A stretch of 64,000 nt of DNA from Metarhizium brunneum (taxonomy: Eukaryota > Ascomycota > Sordariomycetes > Hypocreales > Clavicipitaceae), in the NCBI RefSeq assembly GCF_013426205.1, contig NC_089422.1, forward strand, positions 3,658,001 to 3,722,000, given 5' to 3'. Position numbers and translations under genes: made by a program. Under the pieces are notes generated by a model that was given only the letters and a program-made list of their open reading frames with translations, did no database searches and was not told where the DNA came from. Shown here in pieces: positions 1-12,559 of the stretch. Position 1 is the first letter of the stretch; the number at the start of each line of letters is the position of its first letter.

Positions 1-61
1 CCAGAGAACCTCTAGGTTTGAGCCAATGAGCAACGAAAAAAACGACAAAATAGAATACTGT

Positions 62-130
62 GATATATATATATACATATACATATGTGTGTGTATACAT
101 ATACATATGTGTGTGTATATATATACACAT
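62..130. repeat. AT/GT simple repeat with a perfect 22-bp tandem duplication
   Basis: A (TA)n run leads into a 22-bp unit made of ACATAT steps and a (GT)4 block. The unit is present twice without a mismatch, at 75-96 and 97-118, followed by another TA run. It is low-complexity DNA with no coding value and is expected to be length-variable between strains. Confidence 0.85.
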
Positions 131-1453
131 ACTCCGTACACCTTAGTAGGTGCCTAAATAAAGAAGACGCGCACGGCGCACACAATGTCCCCGCGCTGTC
201 ACGGTTCACGATTCTGCCATACGTTGGCAGATGCAGCGCCAGAGTGGGGATCCGCGATTGCTGCTCAAAGTCGGGTTTGCTTGCCGGTGAGGAGACGCCC
301 CTGGCAAACAATCACGATTGGTAACGTGAGTTTACGAAACATGGCAAGAATATTCACTGTGACTAGTCATCCAGCCAAGAAGCACGGTAGGTTGTACTGG
401 AGGAGAGGAGGTGCTCCAAGCCAATCATGAGGATTCTGTCGTGAGCTGCAGTACGGGGTGTTGGATGCCCTTTGTCGCCCGACTTCGGAGTAACTGGGTT
501 CTTTGCAGTATAAAGTGTCACAGCGTGGGAGTGGCATCTGAGTTGCAGTCGGCCATTCCGTTTGGCGGTCATGGGCAGCCAATTTATGATGGGGTTGTTC
601 GGGTTGAACTGATTGGGGTGCATGAGTCCCAAAAGGCCGGGAACCGTGAGAATGGGCAAGATATGTTGCCGAGGTCACTACGTGGTGTTTCCGGCCGTCA
701 TGGTCCTTTGCACGAGGCTTTGGAGTGAGACAAGGCATGCATGGGAAAGGAGAAGGTCCTTTTCCCCCTTTCTTCTTCTTCTTGTCGTTGTTGCTGTTGC
801 CTTGTCGAAGAACCGTTCGAGTTGGCGGGTATTGTGTGCAATGTCTTGCTGCTGACGGACAGGGACAAGTTTATTTCTTGCCGTTGCTTCGAAGCTGGCT
901 ACTCCATATATCGAATGTACCGATTAGGTATGCATGTAAGCTCGAACATGGCTGGGCATCAATTGCAAGCGGCTCTTGGTTGGGAGCAGGCCGTGGCAAA
1001 CGGCAACTCGTGGTTGGGAATCGAAGTGGGTGTACGGGAGAGAGATGTCTTGACAAAAGCCAGATGGATGGATGGTGAGAGATGAGCGAGGTATAGTCTG
1101 ATGCAGGATAGACCATGGCATGGCACCACGGCGACGGCTGGGCTGGCGGCTGTCGATGCTCGATGTCGTTGCATGTCAAGTGCATGTGGTTGCTGGATTT
1201 CCGGCCAATGCTTAGTAAATATTGGAAATGCCAGAGCCTTGGGGAGGCGTGGCCAACGTGCGCGTGGGGACTCTAGGAGCATTGGGAGCACTGGAGCACA
1301 GCAATGCAGCCTGTGGCCCCGGCCAGTCACGTCGTGAGCATTCACTGCGCAGCGCTCAAGCCCCACCCTGCCTCCCAAGTTCTGGGCTGCGAGCGCCCTG
1401 AGCCAGGACCAGACTCCAGTGGCTCTACAGGCCCAGCCAGCACTCTCCCGCGC

Positions 1454-1457
<4 letters not shown>

Positions 1458-1492
<35 letters not shown>
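1458..1492. repeat. 35-nt homopolymeric T run
   Basis: An uninterrupted run of 35 T lies about 670 bases before the start codon of the Barentsz-like gene. Long T runs are frequent in fungal promoters and may exclude nucleosomes. This one is unusually long and its exact length is prone to sequencing error. Confidence 0.85.
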
Positions 1493-1497
<5 letters not shown>

Positions 1498-2160
1498 CAA
1501 ACCAGAGGCAGCCCGATGCATGCTGCCAAAATCTGGCCAGGCGCTCCGCTCCACCGTGCAGACGACTTGACTGGTTGTCCCTCCATCCACGCCCATGTCC
1601 ACCAGTTGACACCCGTGTTCCACGCTCAAGTGCCCGTGTCCACCACTTAAGTTAGCAGTCGACCTACTCCGTCAACAACACATCACCATCGTTGCCCGGC
1701 TTGTTCCTCTCGGATCCCCATTCCCGTCTTCTATTCCCTCCATCGCCATCTCGACTTGGGAGGCGAGTAATTCACGGGGCCACCTCTTAATTCATTTCTT
1801 TTTCTTTTTTTGCCCCAACCCCGCCGTGGACTTGACCCGTGTTCCGTCTTGTCTCCGCGCTCTAGCTTGAGACCACCGACCGCTGGGCATCCCTCCGTCA
1901 ACCTCTTCTTCGTCACAGTCTGTTCTGCGTCCCGTTCTTCGTTCGTCTCGCACCGCAGGGCCGGTTGCGCCATCCACCTTCTCCTCTACACCGGCAAAAA
2001 AGCTCGTAGCTATTGACGCTAGTCCCTATAGCCCGCCGCGCATGGTCTTCCTGCGTTGAGTGCGCCTTCGTCCTCGACGACCCTATCCGTCTGTCGTCTC
2101 TCGCAGTCTCTGCGAGGTCGACCAGTCCAAGCCGTTGACGCCAACAACCCAGGCGACAGC

Positions 2161-4454
2161 ATGCCTGCACCACGACGCAGAAAGATCGGCCACAGGCGCC
2201 GCGTCGAAGATGAGGGCGATGATGACGGCCGTCCTGATGCGCTGGATCTTGACGACGACTCCTTGACCGAAGGCTCTCTCACTGATGACGATGACGCTGG
2301 TCAAGATAGCGACACCAGCAACATCGATGAAGCTTCGCCAACCTGTCCCAAAGCCTCCGAGGCCACCAATGGCCCATCAGCAAAATCTGCCCGTGCCAAC
2401 ACAGCTGCTGCGGCAAATGGCAATGCGAAGCAAGCATCCGACACCGACATGATGCTGCATGGCCTATCCATCGCCGATCAGCCCGCACCTCCTCAGGAGA
2501 TGCAGTTCGATGAGGTCGTCGTGTCGCCGCCCAAGTCCCCTTCTGCTCCTGTTGTTGTTAGCTCGGCCTCTGCTATGCGACAGCAGCCCGATACCCACGC
2601 TGAGCGGCGACGACAAGAGCACGAGGACTACAAACGCCGGAGAGACCAAGATCCCGCCTTTGTGCCCAATAGGGGGTCGTTCTTTATGCACGACCATCGA
2701 CACGCTGGACCTGCCGCGAATGGGTTCAGACCCTTTGGCAGAGGGAGAGGAAGGGGCGGCCGCTACGGTGTTGGCGGCCCCTTTGCCCCTTTCAAGTACG
2801 TCGCTCACAATGGCTCCTTTGTGCCTTTCATTCCAGCTTCCCGAATGCATCCCTTCTCCGATATATCATGCGCTAACCTCTCCCAAGCAGCCACATGCAG
2901 CACCCCTCGGATCCAACGACGAATTCTCCATGGACTCACGACATGCATGATACTGTCACCGATCCTGTTCCCCGTCGACCCCGACAGATGCCGGATGATG
3001 AAGGGCCACTCAACGGGAATGGTTTTGTTCCCACATGTGAGCCAAGTGCCACTCCCATCAACCGTACGCTGTCCACCGAGAAACACATTGGCAATGCCCA
3101 AGTTCGCGTAATGTTGCCAGGCATGGTGGAGCCGGCCGTCTTTCCCGGCATGCCCGTAAAGCAGTACACCAAGCTGCCTGATCACCGACCTCCTCTTCGA
3201 CGAGACAAGCCTGTCCGAATCTCCTTGCCCGGCCATCCTCCGCGATACATCTTGCCTGCCCCTGACCGATCCTTCATCTTCATCCCCCGAGCCCAACGAC
3301 CCAACCAGCAGCGTATGCGTGGCAAACCAAGGCCTACATGGAGCTCCATGGGTGGGTTTTCAAGGCGGACTAGTGTATTTGGAGGTAGCTACTACGGAAG
3401 TGCCTATTCGCCCAGCATCGCTCTTAGTCGCCGCTCGTCTGTCGCCCATGAGCGCGACTATATGTTTTCACCAACAGGATCTGTCATCTCGAGGCCCCCG
3501 ATGCCCGCGGATAACGTCCGACCAGTCGTTCGACTTCCACCAAGCGCTGTACCTCAACCTCCTATGCCTGTGCAAGTCCCAGCACCAGGGCCTGTCCATG
3601 TCGCTGCACCAGCTCTCGGGCAAGAAGCCGTTCTCCTGCCTGTGCCTCAAGCGCCAGACCACCCAGCTGCTCTGCTTGAGTCGTCGATCAATGAGCTTCC
3701 ACCACCGCAAACCTATCCGCTCCCTCAGAAACCGACGGTACAGGAGAACCGGCCAAACTCGATCCCTATGCATCAACCACGACCACAAAAGAACATTTCC
3801 GTGGCAGATATTGAGTCTCCTACAATGACACAGGGAGTTGGCTCTCAAGCCTTCCAAGGGGCCTTCCATCAGCAGGTTCCGGTGCAGGTAGCCAACGGCT
3901 ATGGGCAGGAAGCACACGCACGACGACCGTCATATCCCTCCCAGCAGTCAACTGGAACACCGCTCTCTCATATTCCAGAGAGAGCTATCCATGCTGCGCC
4001 GTTCCAGCCCAACACGTACGGCCAGCCACAATACTATGGCCAGCAAGTATACCAAACCCAGCAACAGCAGGGATATTTCTATGCTCCTGGGTACTCTGGG
4101 CCCAATATGGCGCCGACTGCGCCGGCACCTGGATTTGTCCCTGCTGCTCAGCCCGGAAACGTACCCGGAGGCTTCCCCCCTCCGGGCCCTCCGGGCCAAC
4201 CTGACCAAGGATCGGCTTCACATGGCCACGGACCAAATCCTTCAATCGGTTCGAACACAGTGGCTCAAGAAATGAATGGGATGGTTTACTATTACGATGC
4301 TAACCAAATCCCGTCAGTTAACCCCTACTCTACGTACTCGGCGCCTCAAGGGTACCAGCCCAGTGTCATGGGCATGGGAGGAATGGTGACGCCGAGCCCT
4401 GACGGATTTTATTACCCTCAGCATGCATCTGGAATGGTTTACTACCCACAGTAG
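2161..4454 (+). CDS. Barentsz/CASC3-like exon junction complex protein
   Basis: Two exons, 2161-2795 and 2891-4454, give about 732 residues. The intron (donor GTACGT, acceptor AAGCAG) keeps the frame. Residues ~145-205 carry the Btz (SELOR) signature: the basic stretch ERRRQEHEDYKRRRDQ, then DPAFVPNRGSFFMHDHR and an RGRGRGG run. The continuation PWTHDMHD, typical of the distal part of this domain, is recovered only after splicing, which supports the intron. The N-terminus is acidic (EDEGDDDG) after MPAPRRRKIGHRRR. The C-terminal two thirds is proline/glutamine/tyrosine-rich and probably disordered. In known members the Btz domain grips eIF4A-III and RNA in the exon junction complex, acting in mRNA surveillance and localisation. 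I chose the ATG at 2161 because the family-like N-terminus starts there; an in-frame ATG at 2056 would add 35 residues. Single gene, no operon context. Confidence 0.85.
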
Positions 4455-7400
4455 GGCTGTGCTCCCTTCAACTACTACCATCTCGCCTTCCCTCAATCCC
4501 TAGCCCATTTTGCCGATCTAATACCTTCGTTGTAGTGTGTTGTGCTGCATCTTTTGTGAGGGGGAAGCAATTCTCTTTACTGTTTTTGTCTTCATCTCTC
4601 TTTCCGTTGTTTTCTCTATCCCCCCTTTCCCCCCAATTTTTGTATCGGGGTTTGACATTCTGGGTATCATTTGTTTTGGGTTTGGTTTGCTGAAGCGTTG
4701 CGCCAAAAAAGAAATCATGGGTTTTTTTTTGACAAGAATTATTCCCCCCCTTCTTTCCTTTGAGACCGGGTTGTTACTGTGTAGGACATTCATCGCTTAC
4801 TGGTGGGCATTAGTCTCTCTTGTGTTGGGATGAAGAAGTATGGAGAGGGTTTGCCGAGTGTTGGCAAGCCAGGTGGCGGTCATTCGGCAGCTCGGGGTGC
4901 AGAAGGGTTGCAAACAACAGCGGTTCTCTTGCAGGAAGCAGGGCATTGTTGCGGTTGTAGTTGTTGAGCTGGCTGGGGGCTGGATATCCTGTAGTGTTTG
5001 TCGACTCAAAAAGCTCATACCGGGGTTGGTTTCCTTTGATTTTGGATGTGACCTTTTTATTTTCTCTCCTTTTCCTTTGACACGATTAGCTTATCACATC
5101 ATTCTTAAGTCTGAAGCGGAGTTGAGATGCCTCCCCCTGTTGGTTGTAGCTGTTCATGGCAGCGGCGTTTTGGGTGTTGGGAGCATTATATAGGAAACCT
5201 GAAATGCAAAGGACTTGAGCTTCATGCCGCCAAAGTGACTTGTGAGCAAAGAAAGGGGCTTGGATTCGGCGCGATGCCTGGTGCGTGTAAACGAGAACGA
5301 GGGCCAATAAGCACATGGTTGAGATTCTTCTGGGTATAGAGCAAAAGGGAGCAGGGCTACGGGCCGATGAGTAATGAATGTATGGTCAACTCTAATCTTG
5401 TGCGGGCTGACGACCTGGCCCCCCCTCGGAACTATCGGGAGCAGATGAACTATCATTTGTGCGGCTCATGACCTGGGGATGATTTATTGGCCTGCCGCTC
5501 GATGATGTCAACCACCGGCCTCTAGGTTCCCGGTACTTACTGGTCGGGTTCGACGCGAGAACGGGCGGGCTGGGCCAAGATTATCTACAAGAGAAGGTTT
5601 GTGGATGGGCTCGACTTCCATCGGTGGGGTCGGTTGGACAAAAGCGTCCGCGGCCGGGGAACGCAGAAGACGGCGATAATAGGTAGTATGTACTACTTTT
5701 TTTTTAGGGGACAGGAAACAGGGCGGCCGACATTTGGAGTCTGGCTTGAGCTGCAATTGCCTGCGTGTTTTTTGTTCTTGGTTCTGGAGACCTTGGCGTG
5801 ACGGAGCCGAGCGTGGTGCACGTGTGCCGTTGAGAGTATGTTACCCGGGCCGGGCACTTTGGAGTAGCATGTGGCTGTGTTTTGCTATGCCGTGTGAGCT
5901 TGGTGACGGCCATGCATACATACTTAAGTACATACAATAGTTACATGCTCTGGAAAAGGGGGCGATGAACATACACGGCTGCGCGTGGAATAGCACTACT
6001 TTGGGCTGTTGGTTGGTCTTGGGGGAGCTGGGGGGGAAGTTCTGGGGGGAGTTGTAACTTGTGAAGACAGAATTTTTGCCTATATTATTAGGTATGCAGC
6101 TTTGTTATGTATTATTAGGATCATCTTTTTGGGCGAGGCCATAGAGCTGTGGTGGGTGTGGCTAAGGACGGTCCTTTTTGTGCCGTGCCCATCCGATGGA
6201 TATACGTATGGATGACCCGGAGAGAAGGATATTTCTGGCGTGGGGTGTTTGCCATTTTGGGGGAAAGGAGGGAGGGGGGAAGACGAGGTTTTGTGTATCG
6301 CGGCCGTGTTACCAGCGAGTTGATGTTTCAGTTACGCCATTGTGTTCGATTTAAGCAGGTGGTTCGGAGTAGAAGGGGCCACTTTTATGTCATTTTATGT
6401 CATTTTGTGTCCATGTTGCTGGATGCCTCGTGCGGAAAAGGCTACTTGGTTCGGCGGCTGCATGTAGCCGTCGTTGGAAGGGGGGGGAGGGCCTTAGACT
6501 ACTGTCACTATGCGTTCTCGATGTCCAAGTACAAATCGCATTCAATTTGAGGGGGAATGAACGGATTTATGTATGGGGTATTATCCATCTACCCTAGCAA
6601 GGCGCATCAAAGCCTGGGCCTGGAACTAAAGATAGTGTCTAGAGAGCTCCAAGCTCCAAGCTCGTGTGGGGTCACCGATGCGAGAGCAAAAAGCCAGGGT
6701 GCATACTCCATACATAGGATATGGTGGTGCGGCCGCCTGTATCCCTGGCTTGCCAATATGAATTACTACATAGTATCTCTTTATTTATTTATTACTTTTA
6801 TACTCCGTACTGCTGGAAAAGAACCAGAATACTGCATGTTGGTGTCCAAGATGTAGAATGAGAGGGGCGAAGAAGTGGTAATATTGCTGGTCCTTAGTGA
6901 GCAAACGCTATGCGCTGCCAGGAATCGGCTTTTGCACAACCCTTGGGTATTTGATCTGATCTCGAAAGTGGACTTGTATTACTACCAGCTAAGCTAGCTC
7001 GTTGCGCGCAAGATTCGAGATTCGTGCTTGAGGCTAAATTCTTGGGAGCCTCGCGTCGCTGCAGCCTATCTGCCGCCGCCACCAGCTGCCGCTCTCCGCG
7101 ACACCCGTGGTGCGTGTAGGATGCGCAGCAGACCTGGGTCATGGGCAAGATTTATTTGCTAGTGCGGGAAATTTCAACTGGCGTGTCTTGGAATCATCAA
7201 CACGTCGGCTGGTGTCATGGCGTCCCGTTGCATGATGCTGTCTTGGGCAAAGTACCCAGGTATGTATGCCTCGGACGGACAGGAATCGGGCTGTACTATG
7301 TATGTATTTTGATGCAGAGTACGGAGTACAGGATATCGCCGAGTAAAGCCATGTCAGTATGAATGCATGTCATGCGGATTTTTTTTTGAAAAAAGAAAGA

Positions 7401-9730
7401 AAAAAAATCAAATACATGCATGGTAGACAGGCCTCGCTGACTAGGCCTGGGGTACGCCGTACGAAAAATGCTATTGATGACTTTTGACGATGATATGAAG
7501 GATCATGGATTCACGGATTCATGACCCCTGCACGGCCAAGTGGTGCTACTCGTTCGGGTAGCTCAGCCGTAAAAAGGTGGACGCGAAAGAAGCGAGTCTG
7601 TGGACAGTCTCCACTTTTGCATCTGCCACCAAAAGAGCGGGGAAGGGAGCGAGGACGGATGGGTCAAGGTTTGGAAATCGTGGTGGATTTGTGTTTGCGC
7701 TGTGCTCACCGCATGGGGCGGGATTGGTCTTGTTTGGCACGTCTCTTGGTAAAAGACGACGTGATTTGGACATGTCGCCGGCAACCGGATGTTCTGTGCT
7801 CCGTCCTTAAGTACTGCCTAGGTACCCGGGCAGCCAGTCCGCGGGTTACCTTGGGGCATCGTATCCCAGAGAGGACGCGCAAAGAGCGAATGGGCTGTGC
7901 CAACGCCAGAAAGTTGCAGAGTGGGCAGATGCTGGTCCGATTCCGCATTTCGTGTCAGGGCTTGATGCATTTGCAAGGCAGCCAGGCGTCGAGGCACGCT
8001 GCGGTTGTGCAAGCGTTGTATCTCGACTCTGGCACTGGATCAGTCACATCGCGTTGGATCGACAAGCTCGAGACCTTGCCTTGCGGTTGGCTGCGTGGCT
8101 GCTTGGCTACACTCGACTTGATATATCCCCACTCGAGCCATCCAGAGTCCAGACGTAGGCTGTCCCTTTGTTGTGCCAGACCTTGTCTTGTCAACTTGTC
8201 TGGTCTGCCTTGGGGGCCCAAATTCATTGGTCTTGCTGCGACATTGGAACCAACCTGACAGGCGACAAACGACGAGACGACCCAAGCTGTCTTGCTTGGT
8301 ACTCGGTACTCGGTACTCGGTACAGAGTCAATAACTAAAGTACTCTGGTACTAAAGACGGGTCAAAAAGCAAGCAGGACCGCCTCGCAGACGTATAATTC
8401 GCAAGCTCATACTGAGTACGGAGGGTTGTAGTAGTAATGGTGGTCACTGGCGCCCGTCGTGGCCAAGCCACCCCTTTCGCTGTTGGCTCGGCCTTGCTCG
8501 CTCTTATGATTAAGCTCGCTCGCTGTTGCTACTTGGGCTTGATGCATCAGACTAACTCCATCATACACGACAGGCTGGGGTCTGGGTGGCTCCAAGTCTC
8601 ATGTTTCTCACCTGACGCGGAATTGGAATTGACACGGAAGGACCAGACTTGTCCCGGCAGCCCGGATGTCTTGGTGTTCTCGCCGAGGACGAGCTCGAAA
8701 TTCACGGGCCAACACGACAGACGTTGTCCATCAAGGGTAATCAGACTGTTGGAAAATTGAAAATACATACCCGAACGTGGGGCAGGGAGCAAAATGATGG
8801 AAGCGTCGTGCTAGTACTTGAGTCTTGAGCACCCCGGAGCGCCCTTCGTCACTCTTGACCTCCGACCAAGGATCGAACCAGGAGTTGATGGACTTGATTG
8901 CCGTGACCCCAGACGCCCCTTCTGCTCCACTGCTGCACTCGAGGGCCACAGGGCGTCTTTAGTTCCACAGCTCCCCGAATCCGTGCGCGTCCACATCAAT
9001 TCATTCAATGTTAGAGCTCTCACCTCCGCATTCCTCTCCAGCCCTGGAACAGTGAACGACTGGGCCACTGGACCAGACGAGCACTTTAATAAGCACTCCA
9101 AGGCCCCTCAAGCTTACTGAGATGCTGCATCGACATCTTGCATCCTGATTCTCAGAGCTCAGTGCATGCCCGCAAAACAGCCGTGTGACGCTGCGAGCAT
9201 TCGAGTATTTAAACAGCACACATTCATTCTCCTCCCCGCCACCGACAGCCTCGGCGTTTACGATTCGCCTCTTTCGACAGCGCTCTTCGTCCTTCGCCGC
9301 CGCCGGGCACTGTAGCCGCGTAATTGTCATAGCTGCCTCTTGGCCCCGAGCCTAGGCACTGGAGGTATTTAAGTGAGTGTGCCCTGCCCGCCCACGCACA
9401 CACGCAGGTACTCCACTCTCGCAGCCCGCTTGGAGAGCTCAGGTGCCTGCCACTTTGAACCACTTGCACCTCGCAGTCACCACTTCCCGCCAGCACCTTA
9501 GCACTCTCCGCCGGCCCCCCCCTAACATTGAATCCAGAACCCCAGTGTGGTGCTACCAATATTAAGCGGACTTGATTGGCCTCGACCCCATCGATTCGTC
9601 ACCGCCCTGTCGTAAGTCCATGCTGTCCCCGACCGCCGGTCTCGATACCGCTTCATCCTTGACTTCAACAACACCAACGCAGCATCTTGCTGACCTTGCC
9701 ATTTGCACAGACACTGCATTCATCGTCAAC
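4455..9730. other. 5.3-kb intergenic region
   Basis: No convincing gene. The first few hundred bases (T-rich) are probably the 3' untranslated region of the Barentsz-like gene. Open frames such as 7521-8258 (+) have no recognisable domain, and other frames over the same bases are equally open. There are two TACTCCGTA copies (6801-6809 and 7320-7328) and a GGTACTC tandem array near 8300. From about 9,100 the sequence becomes CT-rich and leads into the NBR1-like gene, so its promoter and leader probably lie there. Confidence 0.55.
8298..8323. repeat. Tandem GGTACTC repeat, 3.7 copies
   Basis: A 7-bp unit, GGTACTC, is repeated head-to-tail three full times plus GGTAC, with no mismatch. The unit resembles the dispersed TACTCCGTA motif of this window (TACTCGGTA against TACTCCGTA), so it may be a local expansion of a variant of that motif. 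Confidence 0.8.
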
Positions 9731-12559
9731 ATGTCGTCGGTTTCTCATGCTGGCCCCGATGCCATGGTCACCATCAAGGTGACCTTCGAGGGCGTCACTC
9801 GCAGGGCAAAGATGCCTCTGCGTGAGATGGTCCCTCGCGTTCTCGAGGAACACGTAAGTTTGCTGTCAACCGCGAATTCCGAGCCAAAGGCAGAACCTGC
9901 CTTCCTTTTCAACGCTTGCTCACCACGTCCTTTGTAAGATTCGAATATTTCTGCAAATCCCCACCGATACCAAGATCATGATCGAGCGTTACTCCGACTC
10001 TGCCGCTGCCTTTGTCATGCTAGATGCCTCCAACATGCCTGTCTACAAGCAGCTGTATAGAGCCGCCAAGGCAAAGTCGAAGCTCAAGCTTCGTGTGTCC
10101 GTCTTGCCCCAGAGCGATGCATCGTCTCCCAAACCCGTCACTATCGAAGACGCCTCTGAGTCTGCCCAGACCACTCCTATCGAGAAGCCTGAGCTTGCAT
10201 GTGCCAACCCAACGCCTCTCGATGCAGCCAGCTCTGCCCGCACCACACTCACAAAACAGTACGACTCAAATCTGTTGCAAGAAGCCGCCAAGATTATTCA
10301 GGATCATCAGGCCGAGTTCCATAATCACATCAGACAGGTCATGAAGTCGACCGATGAACTCGCCAGCCTCACTTCCCAGATGGCCAGCTGCCAGCCATTC
10401 ACTACCACATCAAATGCTCCTGAGCCGTCCGAGCCACTTTCGCCCGTCTGCCCCGCCACCGGCGCCATGTTCGCCGTTTGCTGCAACAGTTGTGAACAGA
10501 GCATCCCGGATGCTCACTATCACTGCTCTACCTGTGACGATGGCGATTTTGACCTGTGCCAGTCTTGCGTCGACCAGGGCATTACCTGCTACAGTGATGA
10601 TCACTGGCTGATTAAGCGTATCATGAATAATGGCCAGATTGTTAACAGCACAACTGAGACCATTGCTCCCAAACTCAAGCTCGTGGCCAACGCGGCTCCC
10701 AAGGACGACGCAGCCAAGGTAGATGACTCGGAGAAGGAAATCTTTCTCCCTGGGCTATTTGAGAAACAGACCCTTCCCCCAGCCGAGTATTTCTGCACCA
10801 GACTCGCGAAACCCGTCACCCAGCGTGCAATCGCTCGATTTGCTGCTGTGGGAAATATGCGCACATGCAACCAGTGCGTTCGAGGTGAGTTCCCGTCTAC
10901 TTTGTTCTGTTCTTGAGATTGTTCTTGCTGCGATCCGACTTTGGGAGAAATTATCTTACTGACTGACAGCATCACACAGAACTGCCTGAGCGTGAGTTCC
11001 TTCACTGCACTGATTGTGAGGATTATGACCTCTGCCAGCCATGCTTCGCCAAGGATGCCCACGGCCACCACCCCAAGCACGCCTTCACAGCTGCAGTGCC
11101 AGGCACTGAGATGCCTACTCACATACGAGTCAAGATGAATTCTGGCCGAAACCAGGTCCACCACGCCATCTGTGATGGATGCGATGCTGTAAGTGACACG
11201 CACCAAGCACTGGGTTTTGCAAGAGTTTGATTCTAATGACTGGAAACCACACAGTACATCACTGGGGTCCGTCACAAGTGCCTCGACTGCCCCGACTGGG
11301 ATTATTGCGCCGAGTGCGCCGAGAACGCTCACTTCGTGCACCCGAACCACCGATTCGCAGCTATTTATGAGCCCCTTGCGGATCTTCACACCTCTTTTCT
11401 CTCCCAGCCTGTGCACATGGGCATCTGCTGCGATGGGCCCCTGTGCAGTGCCTCTAATGCTATAACCTCCTACATCCGAGGCATCCGCTACAAGTGTGCT
11501 GTGTGCCACGATCTCGATTTCTGTGCCAACTGCGAGGCCAGCCCTGCCAATGACCATAACAAGACACACCCACTGATCAAATTCAAGACACCGGTTCGTC
11601 ATGTCAGTGTCACCACGACTGGTGAGCACCAGGACGGCAAGCGTATGCCTGCCATGGGCGACCGATCCAGCACCATCTCCAAGGCTACCGAGACCGTTGG
11701 TTCTTCAGCCGCCAACGCTGTCAATGCCGTGCAAACCGTCGTCGATGTGAAGCCTACTGAGGCAGATATCCCACCACCGGTCCCCTCCGAGAAGCCACTT
11801 GCCAAGTCTGAGCTTGATTCTGTCGCAGCTCCACCGGCTCCGACGACCGAAGTCAAGGATGAGGAGCTTCGTGCTGTGTTCCTTCGTGATACTGTTGCAG
11901 ATGGTACCATCTTCCCCCCGAACCACGTGTTTGAGCAGACTTGGATCCTTCGAAATGAAGGCGCTACTTCCTGGCCCGCTGGGTGCTGTGTCAAGTATGT
12001 TGGCGGTGACTACATGGGTCACGTTGACTCTTCTCACCCGGCTGGTATTTCTGAACTTGTCTCTGCCTCTGAGTCTACTATCTGCTATGCTCCTCTTGCT
12101 CCCGGACAAGAATACTCATTCACCGCTCTGCTCCGTACACCGATCCACTCGGGTAAGATGATCTCATACTGGCGTCTTACAACTCCTGATGGCATGCGAT
12201 TCGGACACCGTCTGTGGTGTGAGGTCAATGTTCGAGCGGTTGCCGCTCCTGAAGCCAAGCCACAGGCTCAGTCCTCTCCGACTTCAGTCAAGAACGAGCC
12301 CGTTGGCGAGCCCAGCCAGTCCAGCAGCGTAATGATCTTCCCCAAGCTCGAGAAGGAATCACCAAGTGCCAGCGTGCACGAGGATGCCGAGACCGAGAGT
12401 CCTCTTGCTTCTGCCGAGGATGGCTTTGGACAGTGTGACGAGGACGATGAGTGGGATGCTTCTGAGGATGGCTTCCTGACAGATGAGGAGTACGACATTC
12501 TGGATGCTTCAGACGAGGAGTTTCTGGAAGAGCAGGAGAAGAAGCTTTTAAAGAAGTAG
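9731..12559 (+). CDS. NBR1-like selective autophagy receptor (PB1, four ZZ, FW domain)
   Basis: Four exons, 9731-9853, 9939-10884, 10980-11188 and 11255-12559, give 860 residues; every junction keeps frame and domain continuity. Residues ~9-85 form a PB1-type fold spanning intron 1 (VTIKVTFEGVTRR ... FLQIPTDTK). Four ZZ zinc fingers follow at about 219-270, 348-395, 418-470 and 481-540, each with paired CxxC and a D-x-D-x-C element (for example CTDCEDYDLCQPC). Residues ~631-753 match the NBR1 four-tryptophan domain (TWILRNEGATSWPAG ... YWRLTTPDG). The tail is strongly acidic and holds Y839-D-I-L842, a possible Atg8-interacting motif. Family members link cargo to Atg8 at the phagophore, and fungal ones also take aminopeptidases or mannosidase to the vacuole. 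An in-frame upstream ATG (9572) would add 53 unrelated residues; I prefer 9731, just before the PB1 fold. Confidence 0.9.

Larger units (their letters stand above)
1..2160. other. Intergenic region upstream of the Barentsz-like gene
   Basis: I see no gene with a recognisable product here. All open frames are short, unrelated to known folds and overlap each other on both strands. The stretch holds an AT/GT-rich simple repeat at its left end, one TACTCCGTA copy (130-138) and a 35-nt poly-T run. From about 1,640 on it becomes pyrimidine-rich (many CTTCT, CCTC and TTCTTTTT runs), as is common for fungal promoters and 5' untranslated leaders. The last 500 bases before 2161 are therefore probably promoter plus leader of the next gene. 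Confidence 0.6.

Noticed and set aside
1304..1629. Open frames through the poly-T run, coding for poly-Phe or poly-Lys
   Set aside because: Artifacts of the homopolymer.
6960..7040. tRNA-like box A (TAGCTTAGCTGG) on the minus strand
   Set aside because: No matching acceptor stem, no anticodon arm and no proper T-arm box B follow at the right distance.
7552..7600. GGGTAGCTCAGCCG resembling the start of a tRNA (+)
   Set aside because: No T-arm sequence within 90 bases and no pairing acceptor end.
7521..8258. 245-codon open frame (+)
   Set aside because: No recognisable domain, biased composition with many Arg, Cys and Trp, other frames open over the same bases, no leader or intron signals.
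8840..8900. GGTTCGATCC-like T-arm on the minus strand
   Set aside because: No box A upstream at tRNA distance; the cloverleaf cannot be drawn.
9572..9730. N-terminal extension of the NBR1-like protein by 53 codons
   Set aside because: The extension has no similarity to the PB1 fold and the ATG at 9731 is directly before it; the upstream part looks like leader sequence.
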